This document shows, one piece after another, positions 45,667-54,277 of a DNA stretch of 64,000 bases. Position numbers and translations under genes: made by a program. The notes below the pieces were generated by a model. It worked only from the letters and a program-made list of their open reading frames with translations. It did no database searches and had not been told where the DNA came from. Positions within the stretch are counted from its first letter, which is position 1. The number at the start of each line of letters is the position of its first letter. Source of the stretch: Myroides pelagicus (GTDB lineage: Bacteria > Bacteroidota > Bacteroidia > Flavobacteriales > Flavobacteriaceae); assembly GCF_009711055.1 (NCBI RefSeq), contig NZ_WMJY01000010.1:1-64000 (forward strand), written 5' to 3'.

Positions 45667-46308
45667 ATGTTTGAGTTTTTTTTTGGTGTCTATAAAGAGG
45701 CTACCCTGACACAGGTTGTTTTAGAATGTATCGTGTTTATTTTTGGAATCTTGAGCGTTTGGTATGCGGGTAAGGAAAATATATTAGTGTATCCGACAGG
45801 GATTATCGCAACGATTATTAGTGTGTATTTATTATACATAGCTGGCTATTTAGGTGATATGATTTTGAATGGATATTATTCTATCATGAGTGTATATGGT
45901 TGGTATAATTGGTCGCGATCAACAGGAGAAGGGGATACGTTGAAAATCAGTAGAACCAATGCGAGGGAAAAGTGGATTGGTATTGGTGTTTTTCTATTGA
46001 CCTTGATGGTCATTTATGGGGTTTATACCCTAGTAGGAAATGAGATAAAACCTGAAAATTATATTGATATATTTACATCAGGAGTTTTCTTTACAGGGAT
46101 GTATTATATGGCTCTGAAAAAGATTGAGAACTGGACATTGTGGATTTTTGCGGATTTGATTTCCGTACCATTATATGCTTATAGAGGACTAGGTATCATC
46201 GCTGTACAATTTGCTATATTTACTGTATTAGCAATTATGGCTTATATATCGTGGTATAAAATTTTGAAAAATGAAAAAGAAAATAATAGAACAAGAATTG
46301 AACTTTAA
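45667..46308 (+). CDS. pnuC: PnuC-family vitamin-precursor transporter
   Basis: The protein (213 residues) has the PnuC seven-helix fold (SWEET-like) with the aromatic motif YGWYNWSR in helix 3 and another, FADLISVPLYAYRG, in the last part. PnuC imports nicotinamide riboside; PnuT homologues in Bacteroidota import thiamine. The neighbouring TPP riboswitch and TonB receptor (from 46743) make a thiamine specificity possible, though the riboswitch lies downstream of this gene. The start at 45667 is chosen because the earlier TTG is in the terminator hairpin. It overlaps the next gene by 38 bases. Confidence 0.85.
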   Translation: MFEFFFGVYKEATLTQVVLECIVFIFGILSVWYAGKENILVYPTGIIATIISVYLLYIAGYLGDMILNGYYSIMSVYGWYNWSRSTGEGDTLKISRTNAREKWIGIGVFLLTLMVIYGVYTLVGNEIKPENYIDIFTSGVFFTGMYYMALKKIENWTLWIFADLISVPLYAYRGLGIIAVQFAIFTVLAIMAYISWYKILKNEKENNRTRIEL

Positions 46309-46669
46309 GGCTGTTCGCAGTGGAGGAGCAGGTGGACAACACGTAAATAAGGTGTCGTCTAAAGTTGTTTTATCTTGGAATTGTCAAAAATCTGTAGGAA
46401 TAACAGAAGAGGAGAAAGTACTATTATTAGAGCGATTAAAAAATCGAATTAACAAGGATGGAATACTCATTTTGGAGACAGATACGACACGTAGTCAAGT
46501 GAAAAATAAGGAGCTTGTCATCAATAAACTGTTTGATTTAATTGCGAAGAGTTTGAAAGTTGATAAAGTTAGAAAAGAGACGAAGGTTCCGAAAAGTGTG
46601 ATTAATAAACGCAAGGAAACAAAAGTGAAGATGTCTCTCAAAAAGGCCTTGCGTAAACGAGTGCTTTAG
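46271..46669 (+). CDS. Peptide-release-factor-like ribosome rescue protein (ArfB/YaeJ type)
   Basis: The 132-residue protein consists of the release-factor catalytic domain with the GGQ loop (RSGGAGGQHVNKVSSKV, GGQ near residues 21-23) and a basic C-terminal tail (KVRKETKVPKSVINKRKETKVKMSLKKALRKRVL). ArfB proteins use such a tail to enter the empty mRNA channel of stalled ribosomes. No codon-recognition domain is present. Its start lies 38 bases inside the pnuC gene, which suggests translational coupling. The length agrees with ArfB. Confidence 0.88.
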   Translation: MKKKIIEQELNFKAVRSGGAGGQHVNKVSSKVVLSWNCQKSVGITEEEKVLLLERLKNRINKDGILILETDTTRSQVKNKELVINKLFDLIAKSLKVDKVRKETKVPKSVINKRKETKVKMSLKKALRKRVL

Positions 46670-46720
46670 GTGTTAGTTTAGATGGGGTAGAACCCCGTAT
46701 TATAAAGGAATCATTAAGGC

Positions 46721-46750
46721 TTGTAAATTGGTGAAGAGTAACTATATTTG
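46721..46750 (+). promoter_or_regulatory. Bacteroidota promoter of the TPP-regulated TonB receptor gene
   Basis: TTG at 46721-46723 and TATATTTG at 46743-46750, 19 bases apart, fit the -33 TTTG/-7 TAnnTTTG pair. The predicted transcript starts just ahead of the riboswitch. Confidence 0.65.
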
Positions 46751-46764
46751 CAAAACAAAATCTC

Positions 46765-46831
46765 AAAGGGGTGCCGTACGGCTGAGATCATACCCATAGA
46801 ACCTGGGCGGGTAATGCTGCCAAGGGATAAT
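46765..46831 (+). ncRNA. TPP riboswitch (THI element) ahead of the TonB receptor gene
   Basis: AAGGGGTGCC, GGCTGAGATCATACCC, AGAACCTGGGCGGGTAATGC and CAAGGGA occur in the order of the TPP aptamer: P1/P2, the CUGAGA pyrimidine-binding loop, and the pyrophosphate-binding arm. P1 pairs AAGGGG-like bases with the last CAAGGGA segment. TACAG/CTGTA at 46831-46850 can form a small downstream hairpin. The start codon lies 85 bases beyond. Confidence 0.9.
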
Positions 46832-46915
46832 ACAGTAATTCTATGCTGTAATGGACAATGTGTAATTATTAGTAATAAAAAATAATTGCCCCTTTTATTT
46901 GTAAATTTTTTACGA

Positions 46916-49099
46916 ATGAAAAAAACTTTACTTCATCCTATCTACTTTTTAGGATTAATTGCTACAACGACTGCTGTAGCTCAAGAACAGCAAGCAGTAG
47001 ATACGCTAAAGACTACCGCATTAAACGAGATCCTTGTATCTTCTGTTCGTGTGACTGAGAAAGATCCAATCGCTTTTGAAAACTTATCTAAATCTGCTTT
47101 ATCTAAGAGAAACTTAGGGCAAGATATTCCTACGATGATGTCCTATATGACTTCTGTAGTGAGTACAACTGATGCTGGTAATGGGATAGGATACTCTAGT
47201 TTTCGTGTTAGAGGGACTGATGCTACACGTGTAAATGTAACTTTGAATGGTATTCCTTATAATGATGGAGAGTCTCAAGGTACATTTTGGGTAAATATGC
47301 CTGACTTTACTTCTTCGGTGCAGAATATTCAGTTGCAACGTGGGGTAGGAACTTCAACAAATGGGTCAGCAGCATTTGGTGCTAGTTTGAATTTAAACAC
47401 TGATAATTACGCCTATGATGCATCAGGAGAGATAGCAAACTCTTTTGGTAGTTATAATACGCGCAAGTCGACCGTTAAGTTTAGTACTGGTCTTATCAAT
47501 GATAAGTTTGAAATAGCAGGACGTTTGTCTGATATGAAATCAGATGGATATATTGACCGTGCATCGTCTCGAATGAAATCTTATTTCTTACAAGGAGCGT
47601 ATTTAGGAAAAACGTCATTAGTAAAAGCACTAGTTTTTGGTGGAAATCAAAAGACATATCAAGCGTGGAATGGAGTTAGTCAAGAAGAAATTGATGAATT
47701 TGGTCGTCGATATAATTCAGCTGGTAAGTATAAAGACGAAAATGGTCAAGTACAGTTTTACGATAATGAGACGGATAATTACAGACAAGATCATTATCAA
47801 TTGCACTGGAGTGAGAAGTGGTCAGATCTTTGGTCGTCAAATGTATCTTTACACTATACTAAAGGTTTTGGTTTTTATGAGAATTATAAACGTGGTCAAG
47901 ATTTAGGCTCTTATGGATTAAAACCAGTGGCGGGAAGTAATGGAACAATGATAGAAGAGAGTGATTTGATCCGTCGTAAGTTTTTAGATAACCATTTTTA
48001 TGGTATGGTATTTAATGCAAATTATACTGGAGATAAAATCAGTGTAATTTTAGGAGGTGCTGCAAATAAGTATGAAGGAGATCACTTTGGAGATATTTTA
48101 TGGGTAAAAGAACCAGTAGATTATAAATATAAGCAAGAGTATTATAGAGATCATTCAGTGAAAACAGATATGAATTTCTATACGAAAGCGAATTGGCAGT
48201 TTGCTAATCAATGGAATTTATATGGAGATTTGCAATATAGACGTGTAACTTATGAAGCAAATGGACAAGATACTGGATTAGTCAATGAGCAATTTAATTT
48301 TTTTAATCCTAAAGCAGGGATTATCTATCAGTTAGATGCGGCTAATCAATTTTACTTATCATATGCGCGTGCTAATAGAGAACCTAATCGTACGGACTAT
48401 GAAGAGAGACAAAAAAACGTTATGCCTAAGCATGAGCAATTAGATGATTTTGAATTAGGGTGGAGATATAAAGGAGATAGAGCAGAGATCAACGTTAATG
48501 CGTACTATATGAAGTACAAAGATCAATTGGTCTTAACAGGTCAGCTTAATGATGTCGGAGCTAATGTGAGAGAGAACATTGCGGATAGTTACCGTTTAGG
48601 GTTAGAAATAGATGCTAATGTTCGTGTATTAGATCAATTACATTGGTCGCCAAGTATAGCAATTAGCAGTAATAAGAATAGAAATTTGAATTATTCTTGG
48701 GCAGGAGAGATGAAAAATTTCGGCAATACATCAATTGCTTTTTCTCCTGATTTTGTAGCATCGAATGCAATTACATATTTACCAATGAAAGGCATGAGTG
48801 TTTCCTTGTTGACTAAGTTTGTGGGTGAACAATATATGTCGAACATTGAAACAGAAACCTCAAAGTTAGACTCCTATTTTGTTAATGATCTAAGTGTAAA
48901 CTATGAGTTCCCAATCAAAGGATGGGTTAAAGGAATACAGCTTTCAGTATTAGCAAATAATATATTTAATACTAAATATATATCTAATGGGTATTATTGG
49001 ACTGCATATGACGGAGGAAGTAATACGATGTATGATGGAGCGGGATATTATCCACAAGCAGAGTTTAACATCTTAGGAGGTGTGACGATTAAGTTTTAA
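46916..49099 (+). CDS. TonB-dependent receptor, probably for thiamine uptake
   Basis: The 727-residue protein has a signal peptide (about 1-22, TTAVAQE), a plug domain (about 45-165, with VRGTDATRVNVTLNGIPYNDGESQ) and a 22-strand beta-barrel, ending in VTIKF with a terminal Phe. The gene sits behind a TPP riboswitch, so thiamine or a precursor is the likely substrate. A TTG start at 46886 would add ten residues without a signal-peptide pattern. ATG 46916 is preferred. It lacks an N-terminal carboxypeptidase-like domain and an STN domain. The terminator is at about 49127-49163. Confidence 0.88.
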   Translation: MKKTLLHPIYFLGLIATTTAVAQEQQAVDTLKTTALNEILVSSVRVTEKDPIAFENLSKSALSKRNLGQDIPTMMSYMTSVVSTTDAGNGIGYSSFRVRGTDATRVNVTLNGIPYNDGESQGTFWVNMPDFTSSVQNIQLQRGVGTSTNGSAAFGASLNLNTDNYAYDASGEIANSFGSYNTRKSTVKFSTGLINDKFEIAGRLSDMKSDGYIDRASSRMKSYFLQGAYLGKTSLVKALVFGGNQKTYQAWNGVSQEEIDEFGRRYNSAGKYKDENGQVQFYDNETDNYRQDHYQLHWSEKWSDLWSSNVSLHYTKGFGFYENYKRGQDLGSYGLKPVAGSNGTMIEESDLIRRKFLDNHFYGMVFNANYTGDKISVILGGAANKYEGDHFGDILWVKEPVDYKYKQEYYRDHSVKTDMNFYTKANWQFANQWNLYGDLQYRRVTYEANGQDTGLVNEQFNFFNPKAGIIYQLDAANQFYLSYARANREPNRTDYEERQKNVMPKHEQLDDFELGWRYKGDRAEINVNAYYMKYKDQLVLTGQLNDVGANVRENIADSYRLGLEIDANVRVLDQLHWSPSIAISSNKNRNLNYSWAGEMKNFGNTSIAFSPDFVASNAITYLPMKGMSVSLLTKFVGEQYMSNIETETSKLDSYFVNDLSVNYEFPIKGWVKGIQLSVLANNIFNTKYISNGYYWTAYDGGSNTMYDGAGYYPQAEFNILGGVTIKF

Positions 49100-49126
49100 G
49101 TAAATTGAAACAGTTATAAGTTAGTC

Positions 49127-49163
49127 AAAGAGGGGTGATATTAAGTATTACCTCTCTTTTTTA
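49127..49163 (+). terminator. Terminator of the TonB receptor gene
   Basis: AGAGGGGTGATA and TATTACCTCTCT pair with two G-T wobbles and are followed by T6. Confidence 0.7.
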
Positions 49164-49166
49164 TAT

Positions 49167-49631
49167 CTAGTACCGTATGACAATATTGTCACCTACACGT
49201 TTTGTGGGATAGGGTTTTAGTGCATATTGAAGCTTTTGATTGATAGGTCTTCCCCACGTAGCCACGTCGTAATACACTTTTTCTCCATTGTGTAAATGAG
49301 TTGCCCTACAATAAAAAAATGTTTTTTGTTTTGGATCTGGACTAAGGATAGAACTACCATCAGGCTGGATAGGATGATTAGGGCAAGTTAGTTCATAGCT
49401 AGTATATTCATCCATACCGTTTACTGAATAAATAACCAAACCAGATATTCCATAACCGATAGTATAATTATAATATACGCCACCGGCAATTCGTAGGTCA
49501 TTAGCAAATACTAATGGAACAGATACATTTACACTTTGGCTAGGTAAATAAGGGTTTGAGTTGCTAATATCGCTCTTGGAACAGCCAATCATTGAGAGTA
49601 TAGTGATAAAAAGCATTAATGTCTTTTTCAT
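49167..49631 (-). CDS. Small lipoprotein with a degenerate Rieske-like pattern
   Basis: Read from the ATG at 49631 (MKKTLMLFITILSMIGC), the 154-residue protein has a lipobox SMIGC. An earlier start at 49691 would add 20 residues ahead of the signal peptide and is unlikely. The C-terminal half carries YELTCPNHP then FFYCRATHLHNG and GRPINQKLQYALKPYP, a layout like a Rieske domain but with C-x2-H and C-x3-H in place of C-x-H and C-x2-H. The closing G-P-L-Y pattern is typical of Rieske folds. It is probably a non-metal or altered-site relative. Function unknown. Confidence 0.6.
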   Translation of the reverse strand: MKKTLMLFITILSMIGCSKSDISNSNPYLPSQSVNVSVPLVFANDLRIAGGVYYNYTIGYGISGLVIYSVNGMDEYTSYELTCPNHPIQPDGSSILSPDPKQKTFFYCRATHLHNGEKVYYDVATWGRPINQKLQYALKPYPTKRVGDNIVIRY

Positions 49632-49781
49632 TGTATAAATGTTTGTAAAACAAATATAATTAATTAACTTTGACCTAGTGTTCAAACACAAAAGATTAAA
49701 ATATAGAAACGTAAAATAAGTACAATATTGTAAGAAATCCCGTAGTTATGGGATTTTTTCTATTTATATAAATCATTAATT

Positions 49782-50258
49782 ATGAGTAAGATTTCGTATT
49801 ATACTGCAGAAGGTTTAAAGAAATTGAAAGACGAATTGGAGCAGTTAAAAAGTGTTGAGCGTCCGAAGGCTTCTCAAGCAATTGCTGAGGCTAGAGACAA
49901 GGGAGATTTATCGGAGAATGCGGAGTACGATGCGGCTAAAGAAGCGCAAGGTTTATTAGAACTTAAAATTGCTAAATTAGAAGAAGTAGTTGCTAGTGCA
50001 AGACTAATTGATGAATCACAATTAGATACTTCAAAGGTATTGGTGTTATCAAAAGTTAAGATTAAGAATCAAGCAAATGGAATGCAGTTAACATATACGC
50101 TAGTAGCAGAAAGTGAAGCAGATTTGAAAACAGGTAAAATATCTGTGACATCACCTATTGGAAAAGGATTGCTAGGAAAAGTTGTAGGAGACATTGCGGA
50201 GATTAAAGTTCCAAATGGAATACTTAATTTTGAGATTTTAGAAATTAGTAGAGACTAA
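49782..50258 (+). CDS. greA: Transcription elongation factor GreA
   Basis: The 158-residue protein has an N-terminal antiparallel coiled coil (about 1-75, DLSENAEYDAAKEAQ carries the acidic tip residues D and E) and a C-terminal FKBP-like domain. GreA stimulates RNA polymerase to cut back-tracked transcripts. Length and motifs are normal. The HIT gene starts 17 bases after its stop. Confidence 0.95.
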   Translation: MSKISYYTAEGLKKLKDELEQLKSVERPKASQAIAEARDKGDLSENAEYDAAKEAQGLLELKIAKLEEVVASARLIDESQLDTSKVLVLSKVKIKNQANGMQLTYTLVAESEADLKTGKISVTSPIGKGLLGKVVGDIAEIKVPNGILNFEILEISRD

Positions 50259-50275
50259 TCAAAAACTAAAATAGT

Positions 50276-50665
50276 ATGAGTTCAATATTCACAAAGATTA
50301 TCAACGGAGAAATACCTGCATATAAGGTTGCTGAGAATGATAAGTTTCTAGCTTTTCTAGATATTAATCCAAATGCAAAGGGACATACATTATGCATTCC
50401 TAAACAAGAGATTAATAAGATCTTTGATATGGAAGAAGATCATTATGTAGAGCTAATGAAGTTTTCACGTGAAGTAGCAAAAGCGTTAGAGACGGCAGTG
50501 CCTTGTAAACGTATTGGTATGGCTGTGGTAGGGCTTGAGGTACCTCATGTTCACGTACATTTGATTCCATTACAAGAGATGGATGATATGCGTTTTACTA
50601 AGAAGGAGAAATTAACACCGAGTGAGTTCGAAGAAGTTGCAAATGCAATTAAAGAATCGCTATAG
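50276..50665 (+). CDS. HIT-family (HinT-like) nucleotide hydrolase
   Basis: The 129-residue protein has the histidine triad HVHVHLIPL (about residues 98-106), preceded by the conserved FLDINPNAKGHTL. HinT proteins cleave AMP-N phosphoramidates and related nucleotides. Its gene lies 17 bases after greA, likely in one transcript. The terminator overlaps the 3' end of the convergent histidine kinase gene. Confidence 0.92.
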   Translation: MSSIFTKIINGEIPAYKVAENDKFLAFLDINPNAKGHTLCIPKQEINKIFDMEEDHYVELMKFSREVAKALETAVPCKRIGMAVVGLEVPHVHVHLIPLQEMDDMRFTKKEKLTPSEFEEVANAIKESL

Positions 50666-50687
50666 GGTGTAGTAAATACTATAACGT

Positions 50688-50725
50688 AAAAAGGTCAGCA
50701 TCATTAGTGCTGACCTTTTGGTTTT
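50688..50725 (+). terminator. Terminator shared by the HIT gene and overlapping the kinase stop codon
   Basis: AAAAGGTCAGCA and TGCTGACCTTTT form a 12-bp stem around a loop that includes the minus-strand stop codon at 50704-50706. Confidence 0.85.
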
Positions 50726-51858
50726 TTATAAGTAATGCAAAAGGTTGTTCCTTTGCCAATTTCAGATTGATGTACACGAATTTTTCCATTTTGAAATTGT
50801 TCTACAATTCGCTTGGTTAGTGATAATCCTAATCCCCAACCCCGTTTTTTAGTTGTGTATCCAGGTTCAAAAATTTTGGAATGTAACTTCTTAGGTATTC
50901 CACTACCCGTATCGGTAATAAATATATTTACAACTTTAGGGGTATCCTGTACTTGAATACTTATTTTTCCTTTTCCTCTCATAGCATCTATAGCATTTTT
51001 GATGAGATTTTCTATTGTCCAACTATGTAGTTCCTTATTGATAGGGATTAGTATAGGATAATTAGGGAAATGAGTAGTGTATTCGATTTGTTTTGAATTT
51101 CGGGGGCTTAGATATTCAAATGTTTTTTTTGTCTCTTCTACGATGTCGTGAAGCGTTAATTGTGGTTTTGAACCTATTTTTGAAAATCGGTCAGCAATCG
51201 TTTGCAATCTGGAAACATCTTTATAAATTTCAGAAGTTATTTGTTCATCTACATTTTCAAGTTTCATAATTTCTATCCAACCGAGTAGGGAGGATAGGGG
51301 AGTTCCTATTTGATGAGCGGTCTCTTTAGCCATTCCTGTCCAAAGTTTGTTTTGCATAGCACTTCTGTGACTACGATAAAAGTTGAAAATTAGAATTGAG
51401 AAAAAGAGAAAGACTAACACTAAAGAGATAGGATAGTATTTCAATTTGGTCAATAAAGATGAGTTACCATAATACAAGTATTGTACTTCATCCCCAATAA
51501 TAACTTCCATAGGGTCATTTTGCGCTTTGAGTTTACGCAAATACTCTTTAGCTTTTTTAGGATTGTTTACAATCTTTTCATCAACATTAATAAAAGAGAG
51601 TATGCTGTCATTTTCAGTTGTTTGAACGATGGGAATAGTTTTGTTTTCCGTCAAAATAAGCAAAGACAGACTTAGGCTAGTATCGCTTAGTTTTGCATTA
51701 TATAAAGTATTTGTTGTTTCTGCCCAAATATTCATTTTAATACGTTCTTCTTCTTTATACATCTGAAAGAAAGAATACGTATTCCATAAGATGACTACTA
51801 GCGTAAAGAATGCAGCAGTGACAAGTAACCAGCGAATTATTTCCTTTTTATTGTTCAA
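50704..51858 (-). CDS. Orphan membrane sensor histidine kinase
   Basis: The 384-residue protein has a membrane helix at about 9-29, an extracytoplasmic sensor loop, a second helix near 140-158, the phosphoacceptor motif MAKETAHQIGTPLSSLLGW (the expected His is in AHQ) and the ATPase domain with N box ENLIKNAIDA, G1 DTGSG and G2 GWGLGLSLTKR. No response regulator gene adjoins it, so it is an orphan. The motif AHQIGTP is the Bacteroidota variant of the H box. Its last codons lie inside the terminator of the HIT gene. Confidence 0.88.
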   Translation of the reverse strand: MNNKKEIIRWLLVTAAFFTLVVILWNTYSFFQMYKEEERIKMNIWAETTNTLYNAKLSDTSLSLSLLILTENKTIPIVQTTENDSILSFINVDEKIVNNPKKAKEYLRKLKAQNDPMEVIIGDEVQYLYYGNSSLLTKLKYYPISLVLVFLFFSILIFNFYRSHRSAMQNKLWTGMAKETAHQIGTPLSSLLGWIEIMKLENVDEQITSEIYKDVSRLQTIADRFSKIGSKPQLTLHDIVEETKKTFEYLSPRNSKQIEYTTHFPNYPILIPINKELHSWTIENLIKNAIDAMRGKGKISIQVQDTPKVVNIFITDTGSGIPKKLHSKIFEPGYTTKKRGWGLGLSLTKRIVEQFQNGKIRVHQSEIGKGTTFCITYKKPKGQH

Positions 51859-51975
51859 TTCTTAGTAATTAAGGCATATAAAAGTATATAAATAAAACGA
51901 AAAAGGTGTTTTTTGAATTGTAATTGTATAAAATTTTTCATTTCTAAAAGCTTTTGTAAATTTACTACTTTAGAA

Positions 51976-52857
51976 ATGGAAAATATGAAAACTATAAAAC
52001 CTAATGATATAAGCGTTGTAGAATTACAAGGCTTATTGCAAAGTTCAGTAGGTCCACGACCAATTGCACTTGCTAGTACTGTTGATGCAGATGGAAGACC
52101 TAATTTATCACCATTTAGCTTTTTTAATTTATTTAGCGCAAATCCTCCAATATTAGTCTTTTCTCCATCGAGAAGGGTACGTGATAACAGTTGTAAACAC
52201 ACATTGTTTAATGTGCAAGCAACAATGCAGGTTGTGATTAATGTTGTAACCTTTGATATTGTCCAACAAACATCATTGTCAAGTACAGAATATAAAGATG
52301 GAGTTAATGAGTTTGAAATGGCTGGTTTCACAATGTTAGCTTCTGATGAGGTACGTCCATTTCGTGTAAAGGAGAGTCCTGTTCAATTTGAATGTAAGGT
52401 TCACGAAGTGATAGGATTAGGGAATGAAGGAGGAGCAGGAAACTTAGTAATTTGTGAAGTGGTGAAAATACACGTTTCAGAAGAAATCTTGACTAGTGAA
52501 GGAAAAATTGACCAAAAAAAATTAGATTTAGTTTCTCGTATGGGGGGTAATTGGTATTCACGAGCAAATATGGGGATGTTTGAAGTAGAAAAACCATTAA
52601 CAACATTAGGTTTAGGAGTAGGTGTAATTCCTCAAGAAGCAATAGTTAGCGGGGTTTTTACGGGTAATGATTTAGGAATATTAGGAAACGTAGAAGTGCT
52701 GCCTATAGAGGAAGAAATTCAAGTGTTTGTAGAGTCAAATCATGAATTAATGCATATATTGCAATCAGGAAGTATAGTTGATAAATTTAAGCTTGCTAAA
52801 AAGTATTTAGAAGAAAATAATGTACCTTTGGCATGGAAAACTATATTGGCAAAATAG
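51976..52857 (+). CDS. Flavin reductase-like (FMN-binding split-barrel) protein
   Basis: From ATG 51976 the 293-residue protein has the flavin reductase-like domain: SVGPRPIALASTVDADGRPNLSPFSFFNLFSANPP near the N-terminus and the following strands to about residue 190. A C-terminal region of about 100 residues has no recognised motif. It binds FMN and may reduce flavin with NAD(P)H. The upstream ATG at 51913 would add 21 residues with no conserved pattern. The DUF3127 gene follows after 30 bases. Confidence 0.8.
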   Translation: MENMKTIKPNDISVVELQGLLQSSVGPRPIALASTVDADGRPNLSPFSFFNLFSANPPILVFSPSRRVRDNSCKHTLFNVQATMQVVINVVTFDIVQQTSLSSTEYKDGVNEFEMAGFTMLASDEVRPFRVKESPVQFECKVHEVIGLGNEGGAGNLVICEVVKIHVSEEILTSEGKIDQKKLDLVSRMGGNWYSRANMGMFEVEKPLTTLGLGVGVIPQEAIVSGVFTGNDLGILGNVEVLPIEEEIQVFVESNHELMHILQSGSIVDKFKLAKKYLEENNVPLAWKTILAK

Positions 52858-52887
52858 TAAATTAAAAACGAGGAAAATATTTAAAAG

Positions 52888-53496
52888 ATGGAAGTTACTG
52901 GAAGAATCAAGTTGATAGGACATACACAAGATATAAGCTCAAGCTTTAGAAAGAGAGAGGTAGTAGTAACTACTGAAGATCAATATCCACAACACATATT
53001 GATTGAGTTTACTCAAGATAGAGTAGGTTTATTGGATACGTTTCAAGTAGGTGAGCCAGTGCGTGTTTCTATAAACTTAAGAGGGAGAGAATGGGTAAGC
53101 CCACAAGGAGAAACTAGATACTTCAATACAATTCAAGGTTGGAGAATTGAAAAGTTAGGAGCTGAGCAACCAAACTACAATAACCAACAAGCTCCTGAAC
53201 AAGGTTTTGGAGGAAATGCTCCACAAGGTCAGCAACAACAAGGAGGTTTTAATCAACAGCAAGGAGGTTTTAATCAACAGCAAGGAGGTTTTAATCAACA
53301 GCAGCAACAAGGAGGTTTTAATCAACAGCAACAGCAAGGAGGTTTTAATCAACAGCAACAGTATGCAGGAGGTTTTAACCAACAACAGCAACAAGGAGGT
53401 TTTAATCAAAACCAACAAGGACAACAGAATGTGGGGAATCAATTCCCGCCTGCTTCAAGTTACAATGAAGAGGATCACGATGATTTACCATTCTAA
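52888..53496 (+). CDS. DUF3127 protein with Q/N/G-rich repeat tail
   Basis: The 202-residue protein has an N-terminal DUF3127 domain (about 1-92, with an OB-fold-like pattern) and a low-complexity tail of Gln, Asn, Gly and Phe, ending in EEDHDDLPF, an acidic and aromatic C-terminus like that of single-stranded-DNA-binding proteins (SSB ends in DDDIPF). This suggests a DNA-binding or repair-partner role, but that is inference. The tail is coded by seven GGAGGTTTTAA-type units. The gene may be co-transcribed with the flavin reductase-like gene. The domain itself has no assigned function. Confidence 0.78.
   Translation: MEVTGRIKLIGHTQDISSSFRKREVVVTTEDQYPQHILIEFTQDRVGLLDTFQVGEPVRVSINLRGREWVSPQGETRYFNTIQGWRIEKLGAEQPNYNNQQAPEQGFGGNAPQGQQQQGGFNQQQGGFNQQQGGFNQQQQQGGFNQQQQQGGFNQQQQYAGGFNQQQQQGGFNQNQQGQQNVGNQFPPASSYNEEDHDDLPF
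53242..53409 (+). repeat. Tandem 21-30-bp repeats encoding the Q/N/G-rich tail
   Basis: GGAGGTTTTAA starts at 53242, 53263, 53284, 53311, 53338, 53368 and 53395. Spacings are 21, 21, 27, 27, 30 and 27, all multiples of three, so copy-number change keeps the frame. Confidence 0.9.
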
Positions 53497-53507
53497 TTTA
53501 TAAAATT

Positions 53508-53537
53508 AAAATCCCTAAGTTATCTTAGGGATTTTTT
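53508..53537 (+). terminator. Terminator of the DUF3127 gene
   Basis: AAATCCCTAAG and CTTAGGGATTT form a stem around TTAT, followed by T7. Confidence 0.85.
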
Positions 53538-53550
53538 TATCTTTTTTTAT

Positions 53551-54195
53551 ATGATAACACTTTTAGATGAACACTACTTGTATTTTCCCAATGTAGATGA
53601 AACGCATGAGTCGGGTATTATTGCCTTAGGGGGAGACTTGTCAGTTGATCGACTGCTGTTGGCGTATAGTTCAGGTATTTTTCCATGGTTTGAAGATGGA
53701 GAGCCAATTACTTGGTGGGCTCCAAATCCTCGAATGGTTTTGTTTTTTGATCAATTAAAAGTGTCAAGGAGTATGCGAAATGTCTTGAGTAAAGGTGTTT
53801 TTCGTATTACATGGAATACCGCTTTTCGGGAGGTAATGTTGAATTGTCAAAATGTACCACGTCGAGGACAACTAGGAACATGGATAACAGATGATATGTT
53901 AGAAGCATATTGTAAGTTGAATGAGATAGGAGCTGCTAAATCAATTGAGGTATGGCAAGGAAATGAACTTGTTGGGGGGTTATATGGGATTGATTTAGGT
54001 CATATCTTTTGTGGGGAGAGTATGTTTTCTAAAGTTTCTAATGCTAGTAAGGTAGCCTTTATTTACTTAAGTTATTATTTAGAAGCTGAAGGATATAAGT
54101 TATTGGATTGTCAGGTGTATAACGACCATTTAGCTAGCTTGGGAGCAGTAGAAATCCCTAGAGAAGTATTTATGGAGTATTTGTATGATCGTTAG
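53551..54195 (+). CDS. aat: Leucyl/phenylalanyl-tRNA-protein transferase
   Basis: The 214-residue protein has the Aat motifs YSSGIFPWFEDGEPITWWAPNPR, GLYGIDLGHIFCGESMFS and the terminal SLGAVEIPREVF. It adds Leu or Phe to the N-terminus of proteins starting with Lys or Arg, tagging them for ClpS-ClpAP. The gene stands alone between two terminators. Confidence 0.94.
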   Translation: MITLLDEHYLYFPNVDETHESGIIALGGDLSVDRLLLAYSSGIFPWFEDGEPITWWAPNPRMVLFFDQLKVSRSMRNVLSKGVFRITWNTAFREVMLNCQNVPRRGQLGTWITDDMLEAYCKLNEIGAAKSIEVWQGNELVGGLYGIDLGHIFCGESMFSKVSNASKVAFIYLSYYLEAEGYKLLDCQVYNDHLASLGAVEIPREVFMEYLYDR

Positions 54196-54219
54196 TATCT
54201 TTCGTATCTAAAAGGATAA

Positions 54220-54263
54220 ACCTCTAAATACCGATATAGTCGTATATTTGAGAGGTTTTTTTA
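54220..54263 (+). terminator. Terminator of aat
   Basis: AAACCTCTAAATAC and GTATATTTGAGAGGTT pair imperfectly, followed by T7. Confidence 0.65.
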
Positions 54264-54277
54264 TTATTGATTTGTAT

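Noticed and set aside
51855..52331. A 158-codon frame on the minus strand
   Set aside because: It is the reverse-strand shadow of the flavin reductase-like gene, which has clear family motifs.
53155..53442. Leu/Lys-rich minus-strand frame and a plus-strand alternate frame in the DUF3127 tail
   Set aside because: They are out-of-frame readings of the tandem DNA repeat.
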